Assembly (NCBI GenBank): GCA_019694165.1 | Contig: JAIBCL010000015.1 | Span: 1 to 64,000, forward strand | DNA length: 64,000 nt | DNA from: Verrucomicrobiaceae bacterium | GTDB taxonomy: Bacteria > Verrucomicrobiota > Verrucomicrobiia > Verrucomicrobiales > Verrucomicrobiaceae | Direction: 5' to 3' | Shown here: positions 9,003-16,885 of the stretch, one piece after another | Numbering within the stretch: position 1 is the first letter of the stretch | How the letters are laid out: every line of letters starts with the position of its first letter | Program-made: the position numbers and the translations under genes | The notes under the pieces: generated by a model | Seen by the model: the letters and a program-made list of their open reading frames with translations, nothing else | Database searches by the model: none | What the model was told of the DNA's origin: nothing

Positions 9003-9223
9003 CGTTTACCTTTTGCGACAGGAACGCCTATCAGCTTCATCAACGCCACCACCGCATAGCCCCTCGGGGTGGCACGCGCCTGCTCCCAGTTCTCCAACGT
9101 GCGTTTGCTGATGCCGAGATGTTCCGCCGCATCACGCTGGCTGAACCCCTTGCGTTCACGCCATTCCTGAAGCGCACGCGCAAACTTCTTTGGAGTCAAT
9201 CCCTTTGGTAGTTTCATGGCCAT
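8999..9223 (-). CDS. XRE-family helix-turn-helix regulator
   Basis: A 74-residue DNA-binding protein made almost entirely of an HTH: ALQEWRERKGFSQRDAAEHL followed by GISKRTLENWEQARATPRG. I chose MAMKLPKG at 9223; starts at 9217 and 9238 are also possible. It is the first gene of the leftward late operon and is divergent from the ParB-like gene. An inverted repeat GTCAACCGCGTTGAC lies in the shared intergenic region and could be its operator (inference). Confidence 0.8.
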   Translation of the reverse strand: MAMKLPKGLTPKKFARALQEWRERKGFSQRDAAEHLGISKRTLENWEQARATPRGYAVVALMKLIGVPVAKGKR

Positions 9224-9252
9224 ACGCAAGTCACGCATAGCCTGCCGGAATC

Positions 9253-9267
9253 GTCAACCGCGTTGAC
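9253..9267. promoter_or_regulatory. Inverted repeat in divergent intergenic region, possible operator
   Basis: GTCAACCGCGTTGAC is a perfect 6-bp-arm inverted repeat with a 3-bp centre, between the leftward XRE gene and the rightward ParB-like gene. Its right arm overlaps a TTGACA. Binding by the XRE protein is a guess based on position. Confidence 0.4.
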
Positions 9268-9281
9268 AGCAGCTCCCCGGC

Positions 9282-10061
9282 GTGAGCATTCCCATCTACT
9301 GCGCCCACACGCGACTCGCCGATCCGGACTCCCTCAAGCCGAATCCGGCGAATCCGAACCGGCATAGCGCCCACCAGATCCAACTGCTCGCCTCGATCAT
9401 TCAGGAGCAGGGCTGGCGGAACCCGATCACCCTGAGCAAACGCAGCGGATTGATCGTGCGCGGGCATGGCCGGCTGGAAGCCGCCTTGCTCATCGGCTGT
9501 GAGGTTGTGCCTGTGGATGAGCAGGACTATGCGAGCGAGGCCGAGGAACTCGCTGATCTCCTGGCCGACAACCGTCTCGCGGAACTCGCCGAACTCGATG
9601 AGGACGAACTCAAGCGCCTGATCAAGTCGATCCAGGAGAGCGATCCGACGTTCGATCTGGAACTGACCGGGTTCATGGACGACGAGATCCGCAAGCTCTT
9701 CGAGGACGGCGATCCCGCCGACGAGATCGAACCCATTCCGCGCATGGAATGCCAGGCTTTCGAGCATCACGACTACCTCGTGTTCATGTTCCACGACCTT
9801 CGCGACTGGATGCAGGCGCTTCAACTCATGGGCGTGCGTGAGGTGAATTACTCGATCACACGAACCACCAAGAAAATCGGCATCGGCCGTGTCCTCCATG
9901 GAAAACGACTTCTCGAACTCTGCAAACGGGCCGCAATGGCCGGAACTCCGCCCCCTGAGCCTGCGCCTGGTGATCCTGAGCCGCAGCCGCGCAAGGACGA
10001 TGACCAGTCACAAGCTGTTCCCGTCGGCCACGCTGCTCGTTCCCGAAAGCGAGCTGAATGA
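9282..10061 (+). CDS. ParB/Srx-fold domain protein
   Basis: A 259-residue protein with a ParB N-terminal-like domain at about residues 12-90: LKPNPANPNRH, then SIIQEQGWRNPITL and the family motif GLIVRGHGRLEAALLIG. Such domains act as CTPases or nucleases, and phages often pair them with DNA-modifying enzymes. A middle region and a C-terminal conserved block (FMFHDLRDWMQALQLM, IGIGRVLHGKRLL) follow, then a Pro/Glu/Arg-rich tail. The tail is encoded where the next gene overlaps in another frame. The GTG at 9282 is the best start available. No partition partner (ParA) is visible. Confidence 0.75.
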   Translation: MSIPIYCAHTRLADPDSLKPNPANPNRHSAHQIQLLASIIQEQGWRNPITLSKRSGLIVRGHGRLEAALLIGCEVVPVDEQDYASEAEELADLLADNRLAELAELDEDELKRLIKSIQESDPTFDLELTGFMDDEIRKLFEDGDPADEIEPIPRMECQAFEHHDYLVFMFHDLRDWMQALQLMGVREVNYSITRTTKKIGIGRVLHGKRLLELCKRAAMAGTPPPEPAPGDPEPQPRKDDDQSQAVPVGHAARSRKRAE

Positions 10062-10695
10062 TTACGCCCACATCCCGCTGGCGGAGAAATTGACTGTGCC
10101 GGATTCCATTCAGGGCATCTCTTCGTTGCGCAACGAAGTGCTGCGCAGGTTCAAGGATGACGCCATCATCATGCTCGATGACGATATCAGCGCGTGCGTC
10201 TGCATGGTGAGCCTGCGCTGCCGCAAGCTCTCCCCCGAGGAAACCCTGGCGATGATCACGAACTCGGCATGGTGTGCGCGCGGAGCCGGCGCGCGTCTGA
10301 TTGGCTGGCATCAGCGGAGCGATCCCCGGTTGCTTCAGCGCAATGATCCCTTCGGCATCAATCACTGGGTTGGCGGCGCGGTGGGCGTGGTGCGCGATGA
10401 ACACGGCGGCGTTCCCAAATGGGATGAACTGCTCAAGTGCAAGTGTGACATCGACGCCTCGCTCCAGGAGCTTCTCGACAATCGCATCGTCTGGAACGAG
10501 GCCCGGTTTTGCTTCGTGCAAGAGCGCGACAAGAACCTGGGTGGCAATTCGCTCTTCAGGAGCGCCGAACGAATCGCCACCGAGAAGCGCCATCTCAAGC
10601 GCAAGTGGAAGGCGCACATCAAGTTTGAGAACTACAAGAGCCAGGAACGCGTGGCCATTGACGCGCCTCGCCGCCAGAGCGTTGCGCTGAACTGA
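9898..10695 (+). CDS. GT-A glycosyltransferase-like protein (phage TET-associated GT type)
   Basis: This 265-residue protein starts a Rossmann-like fold with LSLRLVILSRSRA and has the aspartate motif AIIMLDDDI near residue 95, the metal/NDP-sugar site expected of GT-A enzymes. The block ISSLRNEVLRRFKDDA precedes it, and a conserved GGAVGVV...CDIDASLQELL part follows. The pattern resembles the glycosyltransferases found in phages next to base-modification genes (TAGT family, described with TET/JBP oxygenases). No oxygenase is in the window. The start lies inside the ParB-like gene, an overlap of 164 bp in another frame. The beta strand LVILSRSRA is needed for the fold and is encoded within the overlap, so the overlap appears real. 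Confidence 0.62.
   Translation: MENDFSNSANGPQWPELRPLSLRLVILSRSRARTMTSHKLFPSATLLVPESELNDYAHIPLAEKLTVPDSIQGISSLRNEVLRRFKDDAIIMLDDDISACVCMVSLRCRKLSPEETLAMITNSAWCARGAGARLIGWHQRSDPRLLQRNDPFGINHWVGGAVGVVRDEHGGVPKWDELLKCKCDIDASLQELLDNRIVWNEARFCFVQERDKNLGGNSLFRSAERIATEKRHLKRKWKAHIKFENYKSQERVAIDAPRRQSVALN
10121..10138. repeat. Dispersed perfect palindrome
   Basis: CTTCGTTGCGCAACGAAG is an 18-bp perfect palindrome inside the glycosyltransferase-like gene. Its 16-bp core recurs at 47793 and 49803, with one mismatch at 1436. Confidence 0.75.
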
Positions 10696-10767
10696 TAGGC
10701 ACCCCAAGGCACCCTCCATTTCATGCGACCCTACCCAACCTGCGTAGCAACATGGTGAACCAATCGG

Positions 10768-11385
10768 ATGGATTCCCTCAGTCACGGTGACGAGGCTCCA
10801 TTCATGGACCTGCCCACTCTCTTCCCCAACGATCCTATGCAACTGCGAACCCAGCGCGGCTACAACTTCAGCGAGGTGTCTTCTGCGATGCAGAAGGCGA
10901 TCCGCCGGAGCGATGCTGCGCTTGCGGGCTATTGGGCGCTGGAACTGTGGCAGAGCGGCTTCGGCAGGTATGTGTGGAAGCGGTTGCTCACCATCAGCGC
11001 GGAAGACTGCTGGGGCATTCTCACGCAGGAGGTGAAGGCGTTGCACGACAGCTACCTGGTCATCAATGAGGGCGTGCCGCCCAAGCAGGCTCGCGGGCGC
11101 ATCTTCATCAGCAAGGCGGTGATCCTGCTGTGCCTGTCGAAGAAGAGCCGTGATCCCGATCACTTGCAGAACTTCGTCTATGACCAGACGGCGGGGCTTG
11201 ATCCCAATACGCTGGCCGATGAGTTGCGATCATCAGGCGAGTATGTGGCGATTCCGGACTACGCCTACGACTGCCACACGCGGGAGGGCAAGAAGCGCGG
11301 GAAGACGAAAGCGGACTTCTTCAAGGCGGAGCAGAAAGCGCTGGAGCCGTTTCAGCCTGGGTTGTTTGATCATCTCATTGATTGA
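10768..11385 (+). CDS. Standalone RarA/MgsA C-terminal-like domain protein
   Basis: The 205-residue product matches the helical C-terminal half of RarA/MgsA ATPases. It has SSAMQKAIRRSDAALAGYWA, then YVWKRLLTISAEDCWG, RGRIFISKAVILLCLSKKSR and the closing IPDYAYDCHTREGKKRGK with DFFKAEQ. The AAA+ ATPase half is missing, so it would not hydrolyse ATP itself. RarA acts at stalled replication forks and clamp loaders; the isolated domain might contact replication proteins or the phage AAA+ proteins encoded downstream. That role is inference. Confidence 0.6.
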   Translation: MDSLSHGDEAPFMDLPTLFPNDPMQLRTQRGYNFSEVSSAMQKAIRRSDAALAGYWALELWQSGFGRYVWKRLLTISAEDCWGILTQEVKALHDSYLVINEGVPPKQARGRIFISKAVILLCLSKKSRDPDHLQNFVYDQTAGLDPNTLADELRSSGEYVAIPDYAYDCHTREGKKRGKTKADFFKAEQKALEPFQPGLFDHLID

Positions 11386-11554
11386 ACCCACCTGCGGCGC
11401 TGGTCGCAACAAGGAGGCTGATGGTCGCAACAAGTGGGTGTGAGGGGTCGGAATATCTCCACACCATCCGCCATCAGTGTGTTTCAAACGCATCCCATGC
11501 GCCACCACGCGGCACATGGTTCTGTCGTGGGAAACTGCGGTCTATTAAGGGCTG

Positions 11555-11626
11555 ACAAAATGGCGTCACATTTGGCGCGACACAAAGTTGGACGGTGACG
11601 AGGCCAATGGGTGCCCCGCATGGGGC
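11555..11626 (+). repeat. Structured intergenic repeat, copy A
   Basis: This element runs from ACAAAATGGCGTCACATT through TTGGCGCGACACAAAG and GGTGACGAGGC to the hairpin GCCCCGCATGGGGC (11613-11626, 5-bp stem). An A/C-rich leader (CCTGAACCCTGAACCCAAA) and a start codon at 11658 follow. Copy B at 13179 has the same order and the same hairpin. The gap 11386-11554 before it holds no gene that I can see. Confidence 0.75.
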
Positions 11627-11657
11627 CTGAACCTGAACCCTGAACCCAAATCCATCC

Positions 11658-11861
11658 ATGAACCTCACCAACGCCAGTGCAGAAAGCCACACGGTCGGCC
11701 GCCCGAAAGTCGGCCAGTACAAGGGCCATCCGATGATCACGCTCAACCCCGATGACCGCTTCCCGTTCCAGTTCGGTATTCACAAGGCCAGACTGGTCCT
11801 CCAGCACATCGAGGAGATCCGCAAGTTTGTGGAGAACGCGGAACGCGCCGCCGCAGCCTGA
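11658..11861 (+). CDS. Small conserved-looking phage protein
   Basis: A 67-residue protein with the segment HPMITLNPDDRFPFQFGIHK and a helical C-terminus (ARLVLQHIEEIRKFVENAE). No family is recognised. It follows repeat copy A after an A/C-rich leader, and the next gene starts 21 bp downstream. The sequence shows coding-like composition and no membrane segment. Confidence 0.6.
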   Translation: MNLTNASAESHTVGRPKVGQYKGHPMITLNPDDRFPFQFGIHKARLVLQHIEEIRKFVENAERAAAA

Positions 11862-11882
11862 ACCCTCAGCCCTTCATCCGCC

Positions 11883-12266
11883 ATGATGACGACGATGACC
11901 AGGAAGGCGCTGCTGGCCGCTCTCAAGGAACGGTTGGCACAAGACGACCGCTGGGCGCTGCGCGCGCTCACCGTGGTTTACAGCAACCAGACCGCCGACG
12001 AACAGCGCGCGGAGCAGACCATCGAGCACAACGGGATCGGGTTCTCCGGTCCTGACGCCGAGATACTCAGCTCATTCGCCCGGCAATACCAGCAGCGCGG
12101 CAGCCTCTCGCCGAGGCAGATGGCCGTGCTGCGCCGCAAGATTCCCAGCTACGCGGGCCAGGTCGCCCGTGTGGCTGACACGACACGACTCACGGCGGTC
12201 TTGTCGTGCCATCCAAGTCCGCAATCTGCGGATAGCCGCCAAATGCAACCACAACCCACTGAATAA
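11883..12266 (+). CDS. Conserved hypothetical phage protein
   Basis: A 127-residue protein. Its core (WALRALTVVYSNQTADEQ, then IGFSGPDAEILSSFARQY and LSPRQMAVLRRKIPSYAGQ) has the look of a conserved small phage protein found beside ligase and replication genes. The last 30 residues are low in structure and cover the inverted repeat at 12218. It ends 3 bp before the DNA ligase gene. Function is unknown. Confidence 0.65.
   Translation: MMTTMTRKALLAALKERLAQDDRWALRALTVVYSNQTADEQRAEQTIEHNGIGFSGPDAEILSSFARQYQQRGSLSPRQMAVLRRKIPSYAGQVARVADTTRLTAVLSCHPSPQSADSRQMQPQPTE
12218..12232. repeat. Inverted repeat TCCGCA-N3-TGCGGA type
   Basis: TCCGCAATCTGCGGA, with 6-bp arms and a 3-bp centre, in the 3' end of the small gene just before the DNA ligase. 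Related sites are at 14897, 16910, 18567, 52467 and 56849. Confidence 0.65.
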
Positions 12267-12269
12267 GCC

Positions 12270-13172
12270 ATGAACACAAACACAGTCCCATCCCTGATCA
12301 CCAAGCCGATGCTCGCCGGCAAGTGCGAGCGCATGAACGCCCTGTCGTTCCCGCTCCTCGCCACGCCCAAGCTTGACGGCATTCGCTGCCTCAAGATTGG
12401 CGGGCGCGCCCTGACGCGCTCGTTCAACCCGATCTCCAACCTCCACACCCGCGAGTGGATCGAGGCGCATCTGCCCGACGGCGTGGATGGCGAGTTGGTC
12501 GTCAAGGGAGCCACGTTCAGCGAAACCGCCGGGCATGTGGGCCGCGAATCCGGCGAACCCGACTTCACCTTCGCGGTGTTTGATTTCGTGAACGATGGAC
12601 TCGACGTGCCCTATGCCTGCCGGATGCAGGAACTGGCGCGACTGCCGGAATACGAACGCGTGCAGAAGGTGCTGCCGCTGGAGATCAGCAGCCTCGATGA
12701 TCTGATGGTCTATGAGGAACGCTGCGTGGCCGAGGGCTACGAAGGCGTGATGATCCGCACACCGGGTTCCCCCTACAAGTGCGGGCGCTCCACCGAGCGA
12801 GAAGGCTGGCTGCTCAAGATCAAACGCTTCGAGGACGCCGAGGCAGTGGTGCTCGACACCTACGAGGGACTGACGAACAACAATCCCGCCGAGAAGGATG
12901 CGTTCGGACGCACCAAGCGTTCGAGTTGCATGGAGAACAAGATCGGCCGGGGCGAGCTTGGCGGCTTCGTGGTGCGCCATGTGGAAACCGGCGTGGAGTT
13001 CCGGTTGGGCTACAACCATGTCGTCGGCGGCATCGACAGGGTGGCGCTCTGGGAGCAGCGGGAATCGGTGATCGGCAAACTGGTGCGCTTCAAACACCAA
13101 CCCAGCGGCGCGAAGGAAGCGCCCAGGTTCCCCAAGTTCTGCGGGTTCCGCGAAGCGTGGGACCTCTCCTAG
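12270..13172 (+). CDS. ATP-dependent DNA ligase
   Basis: The 300-residue enzyme would seal nicks using ATP. Nucleotidyltransferase motif I is TPKLDGIRC, with the adenylated lysine at Lys34. Motif III is DGELVV near residue 73, IIIa FAVFDFV, IV EGVMIR and V WLLKIKR. The OB-fold begins near ELGGFVVRHV. It is compact, like T7 ligase, with no extra domains. The leader lacks a Shine-Dalgarno sequence. A second ligase-like gene lies at 17665. Confidence 0.92.
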   Translation: MNTNTVPSLITKPMLAGKCERMNALSFPLLATPKLDGIRCLKIGGRALTRSFNPISNLHTREWIEAHLPDGVDGELVVKGATFSETAGHVGRESGEPDFTFAVFDFVNDGLDVPYACRMQELARLPEYERVQKVLPLEISSLDDLMVYEERCVAEGYEGVMIRTPGSPYKCGRSTEREGWLLKIKRFEDAEAVVLDTYEGLTNNNPAEKDAFGRTKRSSCMENKIGRGELGGFVVRHVETGVEFRLGYNHVVGGIDRVALWEQRESVIGKLVRFKHQPSGAKEAPRFPKFCGFREAWDLS

Positions 13173-13178
13173 CACTCC

Positions 13179-13250
13179 GCAAAATGGTGATCAATTCGGT
13201 GCGACACCACGCGGATCGGTGACGAGGCAAGGGGGTGCCCCGCATGGGGC
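13179..13250 (+). repeat. Structured intergenic repeat, copy B
   Basis: It reads GCAAAATGGTGATCAATTCG, GTGCGACACCACGCGG and GGTGACGAGGC, and ends in the hairpin GCCCCGCATGGGGC (13237-13250) identical to copy A. It sits between the DNA ligase and the amidoligase. A leader with ACCCGAACCCAA follows before the start at 13308. Confidence 0.75.
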
Positions 13251-13307
13251 TAGATCAACGAACCCGAACCCAATTGCCTCAATCATCCGCTAGCTGCGTA
13301 TCTATCT

Positions 13308-14279
13308 ATGAAAGCATCCGACACCCAAGCCGCCTCCATCCAGTGGGGCATCGAACTCGAAACCCGCATCCCCGACACTGCCGGCGTCTCCGTCGGCGGT
13401 TATCACAACGGCCTCCCCGTGCGCTTGGGGATGGATCAAACCAACGGCCTGCCGCTCACCGCCCCCACTTTTGATGGTGGTCACTGGAGGGCCGACCGCG
13501 ACGGTTCCATCGCCTGCGACTACGGCCAGACGGCCTGCGAATTCGTCTCCCCCATTCTGCGCGGCGAGGGTGGCGTCGAGCACCTGATGCGCTTCGTCCA
13601 ATGGGCCAACGCCATCGGAGCCACGGTGAACGGCTCCTGCGGCTGCCACATCACCGTGGGCATCGAGAGCGTGATCGGCACCTCGGATGTGAAGGCGGTG
13701 AGCGAGTTCATTCGCAAGCTTGCCCACATCTGCCGCTGGCACGCCATCAGCCTCTACGGCCAGACGGGAGCTGGCCGCCACCTCAACCACTACAGCCACC
13801 CGCTCTATGACGAGACGGCGCAGAAGATGCGCAAGATCGTCACCTGCGAGGAGGAGCGCGTCAAAGCCGAGGCGGCCGAGCAGTGCGGGCGCGGCATGGT
13901 GAACTTCCGCAAGGCGTTCAAGCGCGACAACGCCGGACGCTACATCGGCGTGGTGGAGTTCCGCGTGTTCGCCGGCACGCTGAACATCCACAAGATTTTG
14001 CACCATCTGGGCAGCGTGCTGGGTCTGTGCCGCCGCGCGCACCAAGTCGAATGCCTCGGTGGCTTTGGAAAGAACAAGGTGCAGCAGAAGCGCACCGCCA
14101 CGGCCACGGACGGCCTGCGGTTCCTCTGGGATTACCTCGGATGGACGGGCAGTGCGCGCCCGATGGCCCTCGGGCTCTTCGGTCCCTTGAAGAGCGAGTT
14201 CAAAGCCATCCGCAAGGCGGCTGAGCGGATGTGCCAGCAGTTCGATGCCCGCTTCCCCGACGCCGGCAGCCAGTTGTGA
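13308..14279 (+). CDS. Amidoligase (COOH-NH2 ligase, GCS-like fold)
   Basis: The 323-residue protein fits the Amidoligase_2 family, which joins carboxyl and amine groups using ATP. It opens with QWGIELETRIP, whose acidic residues at 17 and 19 bind metal in this fold. It then has RADRDGSIACDYGQTACEFV, SCGCHITVGIES, a HLNHYSHPL segment and the strand IGVVEFRVFAGTLN. It is followed 39 bp later by a class II glutamine amidotransferase, which could supply ammonia. Family members have been proposed to modify peptides, cell wall or small molecules. The substrate here cannot be read from the sequence. Confidence 0.82.
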   Translation: MKASDTQAASIQWGIELETRIPDTAGVSVGGYHNGLPVRLGMDQTNGLPLTAPTFDGGHWRADRDGSIACDYGQTACEFVSPILRGEGGVEHLMRFVQWANAIGATVNGSCGCHITVGIESVIGTSDVKAVSEFIRKLAHICRWHAISLYGQTGAGRHLNHYSHPLYDETAQKMRKIVTCEEERVKAEAAEQCGRGMVNFRKAFKRDNAGRYIGVVEFRVFAGTLNIHKILHHLGSVLGLCRRAHQVECLGGFGKNKVQQKRTATATDGLRFLWDYLGWTGSARPMALGLFGPLKSEFKAIRKAAERMCQQFDARFPDAGSQL

Positions 14280-14318
14280 TCCTCAACCCTGAACCCAAAC
14301 CCAAGAACCTGAACCGAT

Positions 14319-14963
14319 ATGTGTGTGATCCTTGTATGTGCCAAGAACGTGCGTCCCAGCCGGGACGTGTTGTATGCCTGTCATGCCGCCAACCCGCACG
14401 GAGCGGGCGTGGCATGGCGTGAGAGTGGCCGTGTGCGTTGGGAGAAGAACCTCGGCCCCGGCAAGCTGAGCGTGCTGCTGCCGAAGCTGGATGGCGAAGT
14501 CGTGATTCACTTCCGCTGGGCCAGCGTGGGCGGAGTGGATGGACGCCTGTGTCATCCGTTCCCCATCACCCCGAAGGCGAACGTATCCCTCAGCGGAAAC
14601 GCCGAGAGCGTGCTCTTCCACAACGGCACGTGGGGCGGCTATGCAGATGCGCTCGTGCGCCTTGAGCAGGTAAGGGACGAACCGCTGCCAACCCGTCCGA
14701 TGAGCGACACCCGCGCAGCCGCTCTGATCGTTCACACCACCGGACCCGATACGCTGCACCGGTTGCCGGGCCGGTGGGTGTGGATGAACGCGGAGCGCAC
14801 GCAGCTCTACGGCCAGTGGGAGCAGTGGGGCGGGATGCTGGTGAGCAACAGCTACTTCACCCATCACATCAAGCGCCCATCGCTGTGCCCCAATCATACG
14901 CAGACTGCGGATAAACGCTTCCGACATCAAACCGACCTCTTTCTCATGCCCGACGAGGCATGA
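14319..14963 (+). CDS. Class II glutamine amidotransferase (Ntn hydrolase)
   Basis: This 214-residue protein begins MCVILVCAKN, so Cys2 becomes the N-terminal nucleophile after Met removal. The family pattern continues with ACHAANPHGAGVAW, VIHFRWASVGGVDGRLCHPF and LFHNGTWGGY, the glutamine-binding and oxyanion segments. It would release ammonia from glutamine. No synthase domain is fused, so it must work with a partner; the upstream amidoligase is the obvious one. The leader CAACCCTGAACCCAAACCC lacks a Shine-Dalgarno sequence. Confidence 0.85.
   Translation: MCVILVCAKNVRPSRDVLYACHAANPHGAGVAWRESGRVRWEKNLGPGKLSVLLPKLDGEVVIHFRWASVGGVDGRLCHPFPITPKANVSLSGNAESVLFHNGTWGGYADALVRLEQVRDEPLPTRPMSDTRAAALIVHTTGPDTLHRLPGRWVWMNAERTQLYGQWEQWGGMLVSNSYFTHHIKRPSLCPNHTQTADKRFRHQTDLFLMPDEA
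14897..14911. repeat. Inverted repeat, TACGCA-N3-TGCGGA
   Basis: TACGCAGACTGCGGA has an imperfect outer pair but the same 9-11 bp core as the other sites, and lies near the 3' end of the amidotransferase gene. Confidence 0.5.
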
Positions 14964-15002
14964 GCCAAACCGAACCCAGAACCCAAACCAAACCGAAATG
15001 AT

Positions 15003-15581
15003 ATGAAACTGTTCAAGTTGATCGCCAGCAAAGCTGGCCGCGTGGTCTTTGATGACCGCATTGAAGCCGCGTCTCCGCGTGAGGCGCGCGAGCAGATGAG
15101 AACGCTCCTCGGGCTGCAAAGCCTCACGGGCGTTGTGTATGCCGTGACGGAAATCCCCGTCGAACTCATTGAGAGCATCGTTGATGCGCGCATCACCCAT
15201 GCGATGCAGCGGCTCAACAGCGGCCAGCCGCCGGAGAGCATCGACAACCTGATCCGCCCCACGGTAGGCGAGGAAGTGCGCTCGCAACTGGCGAACATGC
15301 GCGAGCAGATCGCCACGGCAAGCAGGGCTGCTCCTGCTGAGGCGCAAGAAGGTCCGCAGCGCTTCGATGCGTTTGCGGCTCCATCGACGGTTGTGGTGCC
15401 GGCCAGCCGTCAGCCCCGCCGTACTCGTCCCACCGTGGTGGTGAACGGCGAGAGCGTGAACTGGAAGGCGGTGAAGCGTCTCTATATGCGAACGCGCAGT
15501 ATCAAGCAGACCGCCGCTCACTTCGAACTGTCACCCAACACCGTGAAGGCGCGCATCCGCCGGGAGGGCTGGGGCCAATGA
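15003..15581 (+). CDS. Putative DNA-binding protein with C-terminal HTH
   Basis: The 192-residue protein has an N-terminal alpha/beta part (KLFKLIASKAGRVVFDDR), a helical middle, a Pro/Arg-rich linker near 130-145 and a C-terminal helix-turn-helix (NWKAVKRLYMRTRSIKQTAA followed by HFELSPNTVKARIRREGW). It may be a phage transcription regulator. It overlaps the next small gene by 4 bp. The N-terminal part is not recognised. Confidence 0.6.
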   Translation: MKLFKLIASKAGRVVFDDRIEAASPREAREQMRTLLGLQSLTGVVYAVTEIPVELIESIVDARITHAMQRLNSGQPPESIDNLIRPTVGEEVRSQLANMREQIATASRAAPAEAQEGPQRFDAFAAPSTVVVPASRQPRRTRPTVVVNGESVNWKAVKRLYMRTRSIKQTAAHFELSPNTVKARIRREGWGQ

Positions 15582-15754
15582 GCGAGCGTCTCACCATCAC
15601 CCGCTACGGCAGCCGGTACTGGGCCGTGTGGCTCAACGGGCAATTGCTCGCGGTCACCCTCTACAAGAAGGGCGCTCAATCCGTCACGGCCGTGATTACG
15701 CAGCTCTCCACGCATCACGGAAAGGAGGTTCATCATGCCCTCCAAGCTGCTTGA
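15578..15754 (+). CDS. Small phage protein of 58 residues
   Basis: The ATG at 15578 overlaps the previous stop (ATGA). The product starts MSERLTITRYGSRYWAVWLN and continues with LLAVTLYKKGAQSV, a small beta-rich protein that also ends up overlapping the next gene by 20 bp. The Shine-Dalgarno sequence of the AAA+ gene lies within it. The tight overlap on both sides supports real coding. No function is known. Confidence 0.6.
   Translation: MSERLTITRYGSRYWAVWLNGQLLAVTLYKKGAQSVTAVITQLSTHHGKEVHHALQAA
15721..15729 (+). promoter_or_regulatory. Strong Shine-Dalgarno sequence for the AAA+ gene
   Basis: AAAGGAGGT lies 5-6 nt before the ATG at 15735 and inside the upstream coding region. It is notable because most genes here have no such signal. 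Confidence 0.75.
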
Positions 15755-16397
15755 TCGTGCTCCCAAACAAGCTCCGGCCTCGCCGATGAACTGGAAGCCG
15801 CGTTCTTCCGATGATTTGATCGGCCAGGCTCGGCGTGTCGCTGCCTCGCAGATCGGCAAGGCCAAGCGAATGGCAGGTGATGCGTCGGCCACCGTGAAAC
15901 TCCTGCTCTACGGCCCGCCGGGCGTGGGCAAGACCAGCGTGGTGGAGTTGATCGCCCATGAGTTGAGCGGTTCCTCGCTCGCCATCGAGGATTACAACGG
16001 TCGAGAGGTGACCGTTGACCTCGTGCGCGAGTGGATGCGTGCCCTGCCCTATGGCAGCCTGTTCAGCTCATGGTCGGTGAAAATCGTCAATGAGATGGAC
16101 CGCTGCTCGCGGGAAGCGCAGGACCTGCTGCTCACCTATCTGGATCGTCTGCCGCCGGGCCGGGCGTTCCTCGGCACGAGCAACCTCCAGCTCGATCTGC
16201 TCACCGAGCGGTTCCAGACGCGGTTCCAAGCCATCAAGCTGATGCCTCCCACGACGGGAGAACTCGCGGAGCTGCTGTGTCGGCACTGGCCGGTGCCCGG
16301 TCAGACCGCCGTGCAGATCGCGGTGGGCAGCGGCGGGTGCGTGAGAGCCGCGCTCGCCGATCTCGAAAGCTGGCTCGACCAGCACTCTCAACCCTGA
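15735..16397 (+). CDS. AAA+ ATPase, clamp-loader-like
   Basis: This 220-residue protein has Walker A LLLYGPPGVGKTS (residues 57-68) and a variant Walker B/sensor region VKIVNEMDRCSREAQDLLL, with N-E-M-D in place of the usual DExx. The GTSNLQLDLLTERFQTRFQA stretch includes sensor 1 and a likely arginine finger. The compact size and layout resemble RFC-small/DnaX-type proteins. It may load a clamp or remodel a replication complex. The start is fixed by the AAAGGAGGT signal. Confidence 0.72.
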   Translation: MPSKLLDRAPKQAPASPMNWKPRSSDDLIGQARRVAASQIGKAKRMAGDASATVKLLLYGPPGVGKTSVVELIAHELSGSSLAIEDYNGREVTVDLVREWMRALPYGSLFSSWSVKIVNEMDRCSREAQDLLLTYLDRLPPGRAFLGTSNLQLDLLTERFQTRFQAIKLMPPTTGELAELLCRHWPVPGQTAVQIAVGSGGCVRAALADLESWLDQHSQP

Positions 16398-16417
16398 ACC
16401 CAAACCACAGAACGAAC

Positions 16418-16885
16418 ATGCAACACGTACAGCAAATGATTGAAGAACATGGCGGCTTTGAGGCCGTCCGACAAAACTACCTGCGAATCGAGAACGAGCC
16501 GTTCATGCGGCTTGTCATTGAAGTGATTGGCGGGCCTTACCCAGACGGCGCTTTTGAAGTGAGCGTCGCACATTACGGAGAGCAGAACGGAGATGCGATG
16601 AGGGACCCGGAAATCACGTTCTTGGTCGGCCATTCTGTGACCGGCTGGGAGTGGAGTCCGCTCAACTTCCTGAACGACTATGTGGGTGTTTACCAAGTGG
16701 CCTGCGAAGCGGACGCCAACGGCCTCCAGCGAGTGAAGGACGCGAGGCTCATGCGGGAATTGCAGGAGTTCGCCACGCAGTGGGATCTGAACCTCGTGCA
16801 TCAGGGGTTCATGGATGCATTCCGGCGCAAATACGGCCGCACCTCCCAAGGCGCTGCAAACGGCGCGACCCCAGCCCTTTCGTGA
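16418..16885 (+). CDS. DUF6908-like phage protein
   Basis: A 155-residue protein with the segments PFMRLVIEVIGGPYPDG, FEVSVAHYGEQNGDAMRDPE and GWEWSPLNFLNDYVGVYQ, which resemble a domain of unknown function common in phages and plasmids. I chose ATG 16418, which follows the leader CAACCCTGAACCCAAACC; the frame stays open further upstream into the AAA+ gene. Its last codons overlap repeat copy D. No function is known. Confidence 0.6.
   Translation: MQHVQQMIEEHGGFEAVRQNYLRIENEPFMRLVIEVIGGPYPDGAFEVSVAHYGEQNGDAMRDPEITFLVGHSVTGWEWSPLNFLNDYVGVYQVACEADANGLQRVKDARLMRELQEFATQWDLNLVHQGFMDAFRRKYGRTSQGAANGATPALS

Noticed and set aside
9263-9268. TTGACA as the -35 element of the ParB-like gene
   Set aside because: A -10 element at normal spacing would fall inside the gene, after its start at 9282.
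9856-11163. Long minus-strand frames across the rightward phage genes (also 12072-13175 and 14283-15521)
   Set aside because: They run through several well-supported plus-strand genes and intergenic repeats and have no start context or motif.
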